64,000 bases of DNA from Eleginops maclovinus (GCF_036324505.1 NC_086360.1:18654261-18718260); one strand, 5' to 3'; shown: positions 31,167 to 44,368, counted from the first letter of the stretch. The notes: generated by a model from the letters alone, not told the origin. A program made the numbers and translations.

Positions 31167-33320
31167 GTGAGGATCAGGCACTGACTGACTCAGACACCTG
31201 CTATTGGGAAATATGTTCTCCATCAGTGAGCTATAGACTATTTCTGGACAGGAGCACTGGGAGACCATTGTTCTCCCCGGCTCTGACAGCCAAGGTATTC
31301 TTGGACTGTTGGCACACATAGAAAACAGTGTGTTATTCATGTTAAGCCTAAAAATTGGGCTACTTATTCAACATTACCATACCAACTCCGGTTTGAGTGG
31401 TATTTGTTGACTGCAGCTGAATTGTTTGAATGCTTTTAATGTTGCAAAAACTGCCCACAAATACAAAACATCTTAAGAGACTACATTTAATGGAATCAAA
31501 TCTGTGAGAAATGGGAAATCAAATCAGTATTGTAAAACGTGCTAGAGTTTATTAAACAAATGTCACCAATGTTCTTTCCAGACAAAGAATAAATACCTAT
31601 CTTGCATATTAAGCATAACCTATGATCTGAAGCTAAACATACAACAGTGGAGCTCCTTATTCCCTCAGTTTGATACATGATATGCACTCTTTAAACAAAT
31701 CATCTGGTCCCTGCTCCTATACAGTCTTATACAGGGGCAGGGGGTTTGGGGATTTTGCAATGTCATCTGGGATTAAAAAGGAGCAGCACATCAGAGCCCA
31801 AGGCCACACCACCTGGAGCCCCTATACGATCCCTGGCGCTGCACCACTCAGAACCAGCCCCATTAGCTTACCGTCAAATAATTCCTGGTCAACCAAATGA
31901 CACTGAGCTAACAAAGCCCCATTTCAGAAAAGATTACAACTTCAACAGGAAACCCTTTGATTATGAGTTTGTTTGAAATGTTATCAATACCATGATCATT
32001 CCTGCGGATCAACAAAACCATCTCTAATCACCATGCCTTGGCTGCACTTTCAGTTGTGCATCCATCTCCAGAAAAGAAAAAAAAAGAAGCAAATTACGGT
32101 CGAGAATAGAGGAGTGACTTGTTTAACAAGAAGCACGTGCAATGACAAAGCGATTCCTTTCTCTACGTTGATCACCCACCTGCACACAGATTAGGTCAGA
32201 TATTCACCTGAGCTGCCAACCTGTCACTCACACTCAGAAAAAAAAGAAACACACACAGAACACATTCATTTCATGTTAGTGCTTATAACAGACAAGACTT
32301 TTCCTGTCTCTTTTGCTAAGAGAAAACATACAACATATACACATTGGTGGCAAGAAGAATGTTAATGTAATACAATTAATTAAAGAACTATAGTCATCAA
32401 CCTTTAATTGGGGTCAACAACACAATTAAATCTACCATTTACATACTGTACATGAAAGTGGATTCCATTTTTTTCTTAAAGATAAATTAACATACATGAA
32501 TACCAATACACAGATTTGTATAAACAATTGTACTTACTGTTCTTGATTATTATATTAAAGTTCTACAGTTAAAAGGGACATCTCTTTGCATTAGTAGCAT
32601 CAAAATAAAGCTAACTGTAACTGTTTTATCATAATTCTGCTTGAAGGTTACCTAGAGTAATTCTTATTGTGATCCTTGTTTTTTGATGTTCATTCTTGAC
32701 TGTTTCTTAAAAGTTATTAATATTCAACAGTGTTGATAAAATACTTTGATCTTTTTCATAAAATGTCTTATTATAGTCTGCTTTTTCCGACAATTCCTTA
32801 TTTGCAAACGTTGTTAATGTATTTATAATCCAGAATTTAATAATTATTGTATTGTATAATGGCATCTGATTGGTTGAATATTTTCAATGAAACGCTGATC
32901 CACTGGCCTCCACCTTTCGGAGAGTTGTGCATTATAATGAAAGGTACAATTAGGAGAGAAGGCGCTTATCAAGTTAGTCTCTGGCGCCCCTTTGTGGTGT
33001 TTATGCAGAACTGAATACATTCGTTTTCATTTCATAAAATCGGATTATGCAACTCATTCGAAAACACTTTAAAATAACACAGCAAATGGTTGAACAAATG
33101 AACTAGAAATATGCTTTGCAAAGCTGAAACGTTTGAAATTGTAGGAGACAACTTCACCGAATCAAACAGTATCTTAAAGGGTGCAGACCTTTTATATATT
33201 TAGTCAAATAGGTTAAACGACTTTCTTTTTTTTTCTTCTTTTTTAAAGTTTCCATCCTTAAATAAAGTTTGGTTGATTTAAGAATAAAGCCTAACTCTTT
33301 CTGTCCCTCAATGAATCTCG

Positions 33321-33325
<5 letters not shown>

Positions 33326-33391
<66 letters not shown>

Positions 33392-33427
33392 CGCGCGCGC
33401 GTGTGTCTGTGTGTGTCTGTGTGTGTG
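33326..33427 (+). repeat. (GT)29-(GC)n-GT compound tract
   Basis: GT from 33326 to 33383, then GC alternation to about 33401, then TCTGTGTG-type imperfect repeats to 33427. Alternating purine-pyrimidine throughout, about 75 bp without interruption, with a CG-rich core favourable to Z-DNA. It lies about 0.4-0.5 kb before the putative zbtb34 first exon. Confidence 0.97.
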
Positions 33428-33839
33428 ACTAGGGGTTCAGCTGCACAGGTGCACAACTACATCGGTATAACCCAGACTTATGTCATCTTGGATTTTCATT
33501 AAAAAAAACTTAAATTATAAAATGTGTAGGCCTACAATATTTACAAGACCGGACGATGCACTAAATACAGATGCATTTAGTGTTCCCTTGTAGTGAAAGT
33601 TTTGCAATACAATCTACCACAAAAGCATGGAGGTAGTCAGTATACGAGTATGGCGGTAGCCACGCTATCTGTTGAAAACTATTTGGAGATCGGCTAAAGG
33701 CTGCTTTACATTATTTTTTTTGCGTATTCATATTATTATCCATAACGTCGGATATTCAGAACTTGATGTCTCAATACATAGGCTAAGACTGACATAAGCA
33801 AGGGAGGGGCTGCTGCAAAACACACTGATAGAATGAATG

Positions 33840-33983
33840 CAAAGAGCCAAAAGAACACTTCCTGTTGATGCAAAAATTGCAGCAGCAACTGTCTGACACA
33901 TCTGGACTGGAGAGGGGGGGAGGCCTGGCTGTTAGCGAACTACTGAGGGGAATGGACAACGTTTAATGCTCATCTGCAAAACG
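33840..33983 (+). promoter_or_regulatory. zbtb34: putative zbtb34 promoter and untranslated first exon
   Basis: A GC-richer patch with an ETS-like CACTTCCTG and a G-run ends in an excellent donor, ACG|GTGAGT, at 33984. The zbtb34 coding exon has an acceptor only 33 bases before its ATG, so an upstream non-coding exon must exist. This is the best candidate, 6.8 kb upstream. The transcription start is not visible; there is no TATA box. Confidence 0.4.
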
Positions 33984-34725
33984 GTGAGTAAAATGGACTT
34001 GAACGTTGAATTGAACTGGTGACACTAGGGCGCAGGCAATGTCCGTGCATTTTTGCTATGACAAGAAAAGTAATAGGGAAATAATTGCCTACGACCGTGC
34101 GGTACGAACTAGATGCTAGCTAGCGTTAGCCGCTACTTAGCACTACATGGGATGGTTGCTAGCTAAACTAGTCCAAATGGTAGCATAAGCAAGCTAGCAC
34201 TGTAGCATGACAGCCAACATAGTTTGTACCCCCGTTCGACGTTGTAACTTAAGATACTAACCTATGAAATGTTGTCAAGCGTTTTCATAATCACAGAAAG
34301 CGTGTCCAAGCAATAAGACAACCCGGCACGAGTCGAAGTGTTAAGTCTGTTGGAAAGTTGGGCTGTTTTCTGAGATAATTGCTCGATTCTAGTCTAGCTA
34401 ATGTAGCTAACGCTGTGGCAGTTAGCTTGTATCCTGCTTGATAGTTGGGTGGGTCGGCCCTTTTGAGTCGATGCAAAACATATTTCAAACAAATGTTGAC
34501 TTAAGTTGGCGTAGATATGTAAAATGTTAGAGACGACGACAAAAAGTAAGTGGATGCCAAGCTAACGTTATTATTAGCTGCTTCGCTAGTTGACTTAGTA
34601 TAGACCCCCCCCACCCCCCATCAATAGCTAACTAACTAACTACTAACAGAATGGTTTGTAGTAAAGTTTGAGACACCCCAATTTGCAATGTATCAGCACT
34701 GAATTTATGCTCAATAATAATACGA

Positions 34726-34920
34726 TTTGTACTTATACACACCTTTCCTGCAAGAATTGCAGTCCAAAGTGTTTCACAGTTGAGAATTGACATCTCATAA
34801 AATAGTCACGGGAAAATGATATCACATAGAATACAGTTACCAATAAAAGACACGAGCATAGATAGAATATAATATAAAACAGATTACAATATAATATAAA
34901 TTAATAGTGCATTAAAAGGA
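34726..34920 (+). repeat. degenerate LINE-tail-like repeat
   Basis: Reads TTTGTACTTATACACACCTT, then AGTCCAAAGTGTTTCACAGTT, then A-rich AATAAAAGACACGAG. This order resembles the 'acttatatagcacctttc ... aaagcgctttacagt ... aataaaa' signature of common teleost retroelement tails. Poorly conserved; family not assigned. Confidence 0.35.
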
Positions 34921-37900
34921 GGATATTGCAAATGCACATTGTGATCACAACTTGAAATAATGGCAGTGATGTCATGATATTAATGATTATAACACAAAAT
35001 AAGGTGAATAAGGTTTAAGATGCATCAGTGCATTGAAAACGTGCAGTAGAGAGAAAGTGGCATGAACAGTACATGCTCAGTGTCCACTCCAATTTGGAAA
35101 TGAGATACTTAATGTATTCACCTTAAACAATATTTAAACTCACTGTGTTGTCATAAACTAACAGGTAGCACTCACATTATCTACCTTTTTTGCAGAATAT
35201 ATGTCAAGCTAAAATGCTAAAGGGGTAGCAGTAGAAGCAAATTAGTCACATTAAATGTATTAATAAACGTAATGGTACGAAAAAAGTACAATGTGCAGAC
35301 ACAGCAGCTTATTCTGTATACCTTGCTTCATCTATTCTAGATCACCAAGGGCTAGGCCTATATATGACCATTTCTGTGACTTTAATTTGTCATGAAAGGC
35401 CCTTATCTGTTTAAGCGTTTGAAGCACTGTTTGGAAACAACAGCATGCTATATTCCAGAATAACCAGATATGTTAACTACAAAGCATGTCAGAACACAGT
35501 GGAGCCATACCAATTACGACGTATGCATAAGTAACCATTATGGCTCTGCACGCATTGAACCCTGTGTTTTATAGTCCCGTTTCTGTTTGGCATAAGCAGT
35601 AAAACTGTATTGGTCTGAACCACCAACTGAAATAAGTATTGTGCAATAATATGCAGCAATGTCTGGTGAAAACAGGACTCTGTGGTGGATCCTGGTAGTC
35701 TGAAAAATCTGCAATTGCTGCAGCATTCTCGGCTATATTTTTTCACCAATTGCATAATATTCCATGATTTAAAAAAAAAAAAAATGTTGTTAATGCCCAT
35801 TATTTATTTCATATTTATTGTTATAGACATCAGGTTATTTTTTATCTAACACAACAGGTCAACTTATTTAGTTAGTCTAAATATTCTCAAGTAGTGTGGT
35901 ATGCTTTATCATTTTAATACTATTTAGAGTAAAACTGACACTACATGCAGACATTTGCAGGGGTTTCCGCAGCAAACAATGGCTGACTTGGTTAAAGTAT
36001 TTTCTACCATTTAGCAGTAATAAAACAAGGTTTAAGGGCATTGCATCAAATGTATTATTGCCATCTGTAATTGCAACAGCGGAATCACTGCAGGGTGGCT
36101 CTAGGTGAAAAGACAATGTGGCAGGATGATATCCTCGCTAATTACTGCAGGTCATTAAAACACTGTTTACGCTACAATTAAGACGTGCATTTGTCAAGGT
36201 TGATAGCACACAAAATGCTGAACATATTTTATTTTACGGCAATAAAGTGAACGTTTTGAAATCAACAGCGGCTCTTTCTCCTCACCTCCATGGTGCCGAA
36301 AGACACACAGCACTATGGCGGTGTGGCAAATAGGCGGCTATACTTTTCGTTCTTATTCCTTTCTTTCATACTCTTACTAGTTAAAAGCGTAATCAAGTTA
36401 TGGCTGCCCCAATTAATCAGTGTCAAACATGAGACCCACAACAATATTCAAACCAATGCATGTTTATAAAAAGCAAGTTTACTGCTTGCAGAAGGCTACA
36501 TGAAGACACCAGTCCTCCACCTGTGACTGTTCCATCCTTCACCCATCCTCAAACCAAAAGTTAACAGATTATTATATGTTAACAGTTCACTGGGTTAAAA
36601 TCCAAAATACATTGACAACAAATCCTTTGCCATTGTCTTGACCTTCAACTCTGTTGACTCTCGCACTGTGAAGACTGAAATCCCACCTTTAGTGTATAAT
36701 TGTAGCTCTGTCTTCTTCTAGAATTGCTAACACACCTTGCTTTGGGCTTCTTAATTAAATATGTTTAAGATTGCACTGTTTTAGAGGGTTCCTTGTACAT
36801 TCATTCTTTAAGATTTTATACAAATACTAGCACTATTGTAAATATAGGAAATATCACTGTCAAATCAAGTTGTGATTTTGTCAAATCAAATTAATTTCAG
36901 TTGGTTAATCAGCCCTAGTACTGCGTCAGTTTTTAATGAATATGTTGTTTGGAAAGTATAGATAATGAGGAGGGGCTCGAGTAACTTTAATGTATCAACT
37001 TGTTAACAGGCTGAAATAAAAGTTATTTGTTATTCAGTACAAATCAAATGAGAGCACACCTTAAGGCTAAGTATACAATATTCAGCTCTGCATACTGAGC
37101 TCCCCCTATGCCTTAATAATATCTGCACTGCATGTTTTTCACCTCACATCACACCTTGAGTGTATGAGGATCTAGTCTATTTTTATCTTGCTTTTTACTA
37201 TCTGTTTGAAATTGCTCTCCCAACCTTTGCTTGTTAAGCAATTCTGTAGTGGGTCTGCTGTGCCCCACAAGCTGTTTTTCAAAGTACGTGAAATGCTGCT
37301 GATGTTGAAGAAAGCAAACAATGCTTGCTGACTTAGATTTTTCTTCTTTTCCCTCCTTACTTGAGTGACGTGTCTAAGTTACTCGTTTTAGCGGATGTCC
37401 TACCACCAGAGTTATGCTGACCTTATAGTCATCCAAACTATTACAATGTACTCGGCATCCTTTAAACCTACCTACATAAAGCAGCTGTGTCATAAATGTT
37501 TATTACTAAAGGCAACTTGAGCCACATACAGAATTTTTGAGCTGAGTTAAAACATTTTCAGTTTTCCCCACTTGAGCCAAGCATGTGACCCTTACCCAGC
37601 ATGTGCATCTCAACTACTGAGCATACATTCTTTGGCTGCCCTTCAACTTGGCTCCATTCAGTAGCAAGCTTTTGGCAGACATTACTGGTATGTTTAACTG
37701 TATGAACATGCTGAATTTGAAGGCTGGTAATGGGGGAGTGGAAATAATATACATTAGACCTTCTTAGTATTCTCTCCGTTTCGCTACGTCTTTCGCTCTC
37801 CTATGCCAGGAGGAGGGCATATGGCTTGTTTGACAGGTGTTTTGGCAAGCTTTGGCAACTAGAGAAAGTGTTTACTTTCCCAAAGTGCTGATACGGACTC

Positions 37901-39583
37901 AATGCGCAGAATATCTTGCTGAATTGCCAGCGAGGGGCAGAGAAGGAGGGAGGAGGAGGTGCAAAGGGAGAGAAGGGCAGATGGAGTGGGGGGAGAGGAA
38001 GGTTGAGCTGGAGAACTGTCGCATACTAAGGGTTTTGAATTATTTGCTCATACAAACATTAAACGACACAGTTGGTAGGGTAGCATTTAACGGTTAGGTG
38101 TAACCTGTTTCTGCTGAAAAGATTTGTTTAGTCAGATAAGCTCAGGCTGACTCAATTATTTTGAAGCAGACATTGCCATGGTCCAAATCAAAAATCAAAA
38201 AGCTTCTGTATTATTATTTTTTTAGCCCATGGCTGGTGGGTTGCTAATAGACTTGATGAATAATTGTTGTTGAATAAACAAGGCTGCTAATTACATTTCA
38301 TTTAGGCCACGTCATTTTGAAATTTAAAAACGTTTATAATAAAATGGAAAAATCTGAAAATACTGGGATCTCATCAGCAAAGAGTTAGCAAATACTCTGA
38401 ATATGAACATGAAACTCCTAAAATAAAAGCAAATATCTGAAACTGCAAACAGGAGAGAATCCACAGAGAAGTAAACTCAAACTAAAGTGCACAAACAATA
38501 GGCTTTCTCTCACTGGTGGACATTGTACCCAAAAAACTGTATATAAAAATATTGTTTACATCTCAAATGGACAATGAAAAGGGAATAGTAATATATACAT
38601 CATTAACATACTTTTTGATATGTTTTCTCAAAAGAGAGCGCACTGTGTCCCCTTTGAAGCATCAACACTGTTCCAGGGAGGGTCTGATGTATCACTGTGT
38701 GAAAATGGTGAAGCTGAAGCGTGATTGTAATGGCTTAAATCTAATTCAATAAGAGGCTGTTACGTTCACTAGGTAGAATAATAGGAGCAAGCTAACCACA
38801 GTTTGGCAGAAGCCTTCAAAAAGGTTCTGCTTCGTAGGATAGCAGCAACAGGCAAAACAACTTTTCTTCTTTCGCTGCCAAATGGTTCACATACCTTTTA
38901 TCTTCATCCAGTCGCAGTCGTTTGATCTTCATTCTGATCGTGTCTTTGGATGACTTCTTTCGTTGTTGTGACACTCCCTTATGTACTTGCAATACTTCAT
39001 GGGAACGTGGTGCCACTTCCAGAAAACAACCAGTATTTACAGCCCTTCTATTGCTCTTCCTATATGTTGCTCTAAGAAAAACACCTTTTAAAGATTATTT
39101 TTATGGTTATTTTAGTTGTTGGGGTTGGGGGGGGTGTAGTCGCTGGTGAGTGCCTTTTAGTCTTGTGTTTATTAAATAAACCTGTAGAGTCACAACTAAC
39201 TTACGGGTTTATGTTAGGGATCTTCATCTCCAGTTTTTATGCCACCGGTCTTACTCATTTAATATAAAGTATCTAATGATATTGAGGCCTAAATCAGCAG
39301 AAGTCATTACATTTTATTAAAATAAATTATGCTTCACAAATGAATAACTGCGCAAAACATGCCTGCATGGAAAGGGTTATTTTGTATTTATCATTTATAA
39401 AATAAATATTAAGGTATGACAGAAACACCTGTAATCTTTTTCTTCCAATGTTGGTTTCTCTAGTGCAGCATATGTGTGAGTTACCTGACTGTACTCTGCT
39501 GAATGCATATTTGTGTTGTCTGTACATATACGTTTACTGGTGATTACACTCATATATTACTCTTATTGGCTCTTTGCTCGCAG

Positions 39584-39728
39584 GGCCTTTGTTGCACTTG
39601 CCGTGGCGTTTGTGATTGAGAGCGGTCCGTCTTCTCTGGGCGGGGGCTGGGCTCTGCCCGCGGTGAAGCACCATACATGACAGCAAACCTCACACTGAGC
39701 TGAAATGAAACGAGTCCACATAAATGAG
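39584..39728 (+). other. zbtb34: possible untranslated exon upstream of zbtb34
   Basis: A GC-rich 145 bp piece lies between a good acceptor (TTGCTCGCAG) and a donor-like GAG|GTAAAT. It contains short upstream ATGs. It could be an alternative 5'UTR exon of zbtb34. Motif evidence only. Confidence 0.25.
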
Positions 39729-40760
39729 GTAAATAACATCAACAACCTTAAAAGTCTCATGCTGCTCGCTGCTGTTGTTTATGGTGTGTGGTGCTTGGCA
39801 GTGCAGGGCTCAGCCTTCCTAATCTCAGCGAGCTCAACAGAGTGGAGGAGGAGCAGTATCCGGTAGGTTAGTAGTCTGTTGGCCATCCCGGGATGCTGTT
39901 GTTCTCTCAGATATATGAAAAAAATACTGAAATGTGTATCCAAATACACTTGAGTGACAGTTCGTATACCTGGGCGGCCTGCCCAAGTATATCTTACATG
40001 CGGGAAACACTGGCATTGAGCTTAAATTGAAAAGGTTTTCATGAGAGATAGTGACGAAGAATGCTGTCTGTCAACATGACACATTAGGACAGAGTGATCT
40101 ACTGTGGAACTTTAACTAATTCGCAGGGCCTTGTAGAGCTACAAAGTGGAGTTTTCGGAGTGCATCTTCTCTAATCTCTCATTGTGTATGAGAAAGGGCA
40201 CATGTTGCAGGCTTTCCTGCTAGTAAAGCAGTACTCGCAAGATTGGAAATCCAGAAATCAGACTTTTGCTAACTTCTGATCACCTCCCTGAGAGAAACAT
40301 TCCCTGAGCTCACAGCTTTGCATGAAATGACTCTGTGTTGCTGGTAATTCCAGTCCCCGCTGTTGCAGTAAAGGAACGAGTAATTCCAGTAAATCATTTT
40401 TGCAAAATGTGCGTCTCACCCAAGCAATTATGATTCAATCTTTGTCCTTCAGATATAAGAATTTGTACTCGCCTGAATCAAGATCTCAATATTTAAGCAC
40501 ACGTTGTGCAGTCCCACTCTATAGTACATTTATAAATGTGGCTGTGGAGTTCTTTAAAGATTGCCCCTGCCCTCCTGAACAATAGAGGCTGCCCAGTGCT
40601 GGATTATTGGGGATGAGGCTGTCAACAAATAGGAACATCTGATACAGCAGTCAATGCTGGCTGCAATTCCTTCAGTGTTGTTTAAAAAGAAGCCTGTCCT
40701 CTTCAAACAAGTTTAAACTAATACTTTTCTGTCTTTTCTTTTTTCTCCTTTTCCCATCAG

Positions 40761-40793
40761 GCAGCCGACAAACTGGAGAAACATATCCAAGAG
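40761..40793 (+). other. zbtb34: zbtb34 5'UTR end of the coding exon
   Basis: A long pyrimidine tract (CTTTTCTTTTTTCTCC...) and CATCAG mark the acceptor. The 33 bases that follow up to the ATG complete the 5'UTR. Confidence 0.75.
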
Positions 40794-42320
40794 ATGGACG
40801 ACGGCAGTTACATCGAGTTCGATGTGCCGGAGTTCAGTAACACGGTTCTGGACCAGCTCAATCAGCTGCGGCTGCAGGGGAAGCTGTGTGACATCATCGT
40901 TCACATCCAGGGCCAGCCGTTTCGAGCCCACAAGGCCGTGCTGGCAGCGAGTTCACCCTATTTCCGGGATCACTCGGCACTCAGCACCATGAGTGGCCTT
41001 TCCATCTCGGTCATCAAAAGCCCTGAGGTGTTTGAGCAGCTTCTTGCATTCTGCTATACGGGTCACATGTCCTTGCAGCTCAAGGACATTATCAGTTTCC
41101 TCACTGCGGCCAGCTTTTTGCAGATGCAAGCCATCATTGACAAGTGTACCCAAATCTTGGAGAGCATCCACTCCAAGATTAGCATCCCAGTCAGTGTCTG
41201 CAGCCCAGAGAAAGATGACTCCCAGACCAGCGGCAACGGAGTTAACGACAGCAACCTCTTTGTAAACCCTACCCAGATCTCCCCCCCTTACTACTCCCGG
41301 CAGAGTCAGGCAGGACATGAGGTGCGCTTTGAGCTGCCAGGAAAAACCCACGGCCGAGGCCGACAGCAACAAGAGGAAGGCCAGTCGGACCGAGGCAGCA
41401 GTGATAGTGTGTCAGAGCATGATGCTCCCATGGAAGGAGAAATGGAGCAAGTGGAACTGATCGGCAAAGATGGGCAGGTAACCGACGTGCACGTGAAGAT
41501 TGAGAAGACCGAGAGGCCCACTTACTCAGATAGTTCCTCAGCCGGTGATGATGGGTACCACACAGAGTTGGTAGACGGAGAGCAGGTACTGGCTGTAAGT
41601 GTGGGATCTTATGGTCCAGTCATCCAGTCTGCTGCCTATTCCTACTCAGGGCTGTCCACCCCCTGCTTCGTCAATCTCAGCAACTCCAGTCCCTCCCGCT
41701 CCATTCTCAGTGGCTACAGAGGTGGGCGAGCCCGAGCGAAGCGTCCCCTGGGCATCCCAGCAGGAATGCTGAGTCATATCAAACCAGGCTCGGATGACAG
41801 CGAATCAGTCGTGGGACCCACAGGCCTGGAGAATGATGTTCGAGAGCGCAGCCTGCGGAGCCAGTGGTACCCCTACAACGAGAGACTTATCTGCATCTAC
41901 TGTGGTAAGACCTTCAATCAGAAAGGGAGCCTGGATCGCCACATGCGCCTGCACATGGGAATCACCCCCTTCGTTTGTAAATTCTGCGGCAAGAAGTACA
42001 CAAGGAAAGACCAGCTGGAGTACCACATCCGTGGCCACACGGACAACAAGCCCTTCCACTGTCAGATCTGTGGCAAATGCTTCCCGTTTCAGGGCACCCT
42101 TAACCAGCACCTGAGAAAGAAGCACATGGGAGCGTCAGAGGGCAGTAATCATATAGACTCTCCAGAGACCACAGAGGGAAGCTCAGGTCAGAAGGACCAG
42201 GAGGAGACGCCTGAGGGGATCGCCTTTGAGGCACAATATGCAGAGGAGGCACCGGCCAATGAGGAGGAGAGTTCAAAATGCAGTCCAGAGGAGGCTCAAG
42301 CCTCAAGATGTGATTTTTAG
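40794..42320 (+). CDS. zbtb34: zinc finger and BTB domain-containing protein 34
   Basis: A 508-residue BTB/POZ zinc-finger protein, a presumed nuclear DNA-binding repressor. The BTB domain spans about residues 10-125 (LCDIIVHIQGQPFRAHKAVL and SFLTAASFLQM are diagnostic for dimerisation and co-repressor contact). A long low-complexity middle follows, with a sumoylation-type VKIE at Lys235. Three C2H2 fingers sit at about 367-387, 395-415 and 423-444 (start CIYCGKTFNQKGSLDRHMRLH). The tail is acidic. Length and sequence fit ZBTB34 (human about 500 residues) rather than ZBTB43. The ATG is the first in frame after the acceptor TCAG at 40757-40760, and the whole coding region is one exon. No breaks are seen. 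Confidence 0.95.
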   Translation: MDDGSYIEFDVPEFSNTVLDQLNQLRLQGKLCDIIVHIQGQPFRAHKAVLAASSPYFRDHSALSTMSGLSISVIKSPEVFEQLLAFCYTGHMSLQLKDIISFLTAASFLQMQAIIDKCTQILESIHSKISIPVSVCSPEKDDSQTSGNGVNDSNLFVNPTQISPPYYSRQSQAGHEVRFELPGKTHGRGRQQQEEGQSDRGSSDSVSEHDAPMEGEMEQVELIGKDGQVTDVHVKIEKTERPTYSDSSSAGDDGYHTELVDGEQVLAVSVGSYGPVIQSAAYSYSGLSTPCFVNLSNSSPSRSILSGYRGGRARAKRPLGIPAGMLSHIKPGSDDSESVVGPTGLENDVRERSLRSQWYPYNERLICIYCGKTFNQKGSLDRHMRLHMGITPFVCKFCGKKYTRKDQLEYHIRGHTDNKPFHCQICGKCFPFQGTLNQHLRKKHMGASEGSNHIDSPETTEGSSGQKDQEETPEGIAFEAQYAEEAPANEEESSKCSPEEAQASRCDF

Positions 42321-44337
42321 GTCCTGCTTCAGGTTAAGGAAGCTTTAAGAAATGTTTATCTTAACTCAACTTAAAGGACTTTTTTCTTTTTGAATCAGCT
42401 CCCTCTACTATAGACATTTCTTGCGTCAAGGGGTTTCTGTCCGTTTGTGAAAGTTAGATGTTGAATGCAGAGAGGAAATGGGTGCTTTATAGAAATTTGA
42501 TTCTTTCAAGCAAAGGGAGTAACAACTTACTATTTTTGAGGAGGTCCCAATAATCAAGACCCCTTAATTGATTTATCTTTTTATCTTTCCATGTTTTTTA
42601 AAACATATTTACAGAGTTATATAGGCATGTTGCAATAATTGATAATGTGAAAGCTCTGGTAAGATGCTTGTCATATCACCTTTTTACCTGACCTGTTTTT
42701 GCACATGTGGCCACAGGAGGTCACTTACTCACAAGGAATGATTTTTCTGCCAGTGCAAAGCTTCGTGTGACATATCCGTTCAATACCTCATGATACAACT
42801 ACATACTCATAACAGACAGTATTTTAACTTAATGAACTCACCAGGTTCTACCTCATAGCCAAGAACCTACCAGGCACAGACGTGTTCACCGTTTGAAATC
42901 CGTTTATAGGTTGTATGTACAGTATCTTTATTGCCAAACCCTGTACAGAATACCCTCTCAACACAAAGCCTTGATACTTATGTGAAATATTCCTTGCTGA
43001 TTGTATGGATGCGGGACACAGTCCTTGTCAAATGTTTCTCGGTCAGCCAGGTTTAAATGATGTTTAAGAAGGTGCTATGTTAGCAGTACAGTACATTTGC
43101 TAGCTTTGTTATTTGTTTCTGCAGACAGAAAGACAAATGGCCCTGCATATTGTCAACATATGAGTTTGCTGTCTTATAACGTTTGATCTTCAAAACACTT
43201 AAGAATTTTATCTCTCATCACTACTGCAGATCTCACCCGGCCGTGGTTTCAGACGCTGTCACCCATGTAACGGGTGAAATACGTCCACACAGTGAAGTCA
43301 TTTCTATTTCTCTATACTCTGCAGACTTTCACTGAATTATTGTATTCGTAAATTGTTTTGTCCTGAGACAGGCTTCTAGGTTAATACTCAGCATCCGACA
43401 GAGGCAGGAGTTGTCATTGTCAGCTCAGCACAGTAGGAACAGCTCCGGATCTGTTCCCATAAATCAACATAGTATACTCTTCTGAATTATATGCAAACAG
43501 AATGAACAAAGGAATCTCAGCCATTTTGTCATGGTTATTTATTCCATTATTTCAAAGAGCTCTTGCTTTGCTTCCTTCTTCTTTTTTTTTTGCTTCTGTC
43601 CCACCTTTCTACGATGGGACGATTGATCTGTGATCGTTTTCCTCTGCAGTGGTTGGGGTCAGACGCAGACTTGCAACATGTTTTCCTCATTTGTCAATCC
43701 TCCTTTATGGTGTTGACATTGGGGTGGCACAGCTAGATTAAGGCTAAGAGTTAATGTTAGAAGTAGCTGGTGATCCAAAGTATGATGCACTTTGCAGAGT
43801 TGGGGGGAGGGACGGGGGTTGTGCCATTGAGAAAATGTGCTCATTTCTGTCTTAATTGTGATGTGGCAGGGTAGGACAGCTAGATGGACAGCAGTGCTTC
43901 TGCCTATAAGTAAATGTATAATAATCTTTAAAGAGACTCTGCTATCTCATGAATACTAGCGTCATGCATATGGCTGCATATTATATCCAGTTTGAAACAC
44001 GGGATCAGGGATCGGGGTGTTGTTGATATATACAGACTTGGGTTTTATTTCCATTCTGATTTAGGGTAATCTGTATTTTACAGTTAATGCATTAACGGCA
44101 CTTAAAGGCCTGATTGATTATCCTGTTATATTTAGGACATTTAAAGCTCAGCTGGTTGGTCACTTTTGTGCTGTCATGCTTTTCCTTTTTTTTTTTTTTT
44201 ACCATCCAGCTGTTAAACACCTTTTTTGAAGTGCACCTGCTATATGCTTTTATTTTGTCCAATCCAGTCCATGCTGAATTTGTGTCAATGAATTGGGTTT
44301 GATTCTTTTTTTTCTTCACAGTTTACATATAATTTTC

Positions 44338-44368
<31 letters not shown>

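Larger units (their letters stand above)
29261..33325. other. intergenic; candidate conserved non-coding block and an exon-like piece
   Basis: No established gene. The stretch 30060-30480 and the exon-like 31085-31166 are listed separately. The remaining sequence is AT-rich with short A- and T-runs. Confidence 0.5.
33984..40760 (+). other. zbtb34: putative zbtb34 5' intron region
   Basis: A 6.8 kb stretch between the putative first exon and the coding exon. It holds a cluster of GCTAGC / AACGTTAGC words (34100-34640), a probable degenerate LINE-tail repeat (34726-34920) and a possible alternative 5' exon (39584-39728). Otherwise it is AT-rich without recognised features. Confidence 0.45.

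Noticed and set aside
40953..42306. Several open frames on the other strand or in other frames over zbtb34
   Set aside because: Shadows of the real coding exon; no independent start, domain or splice signal.
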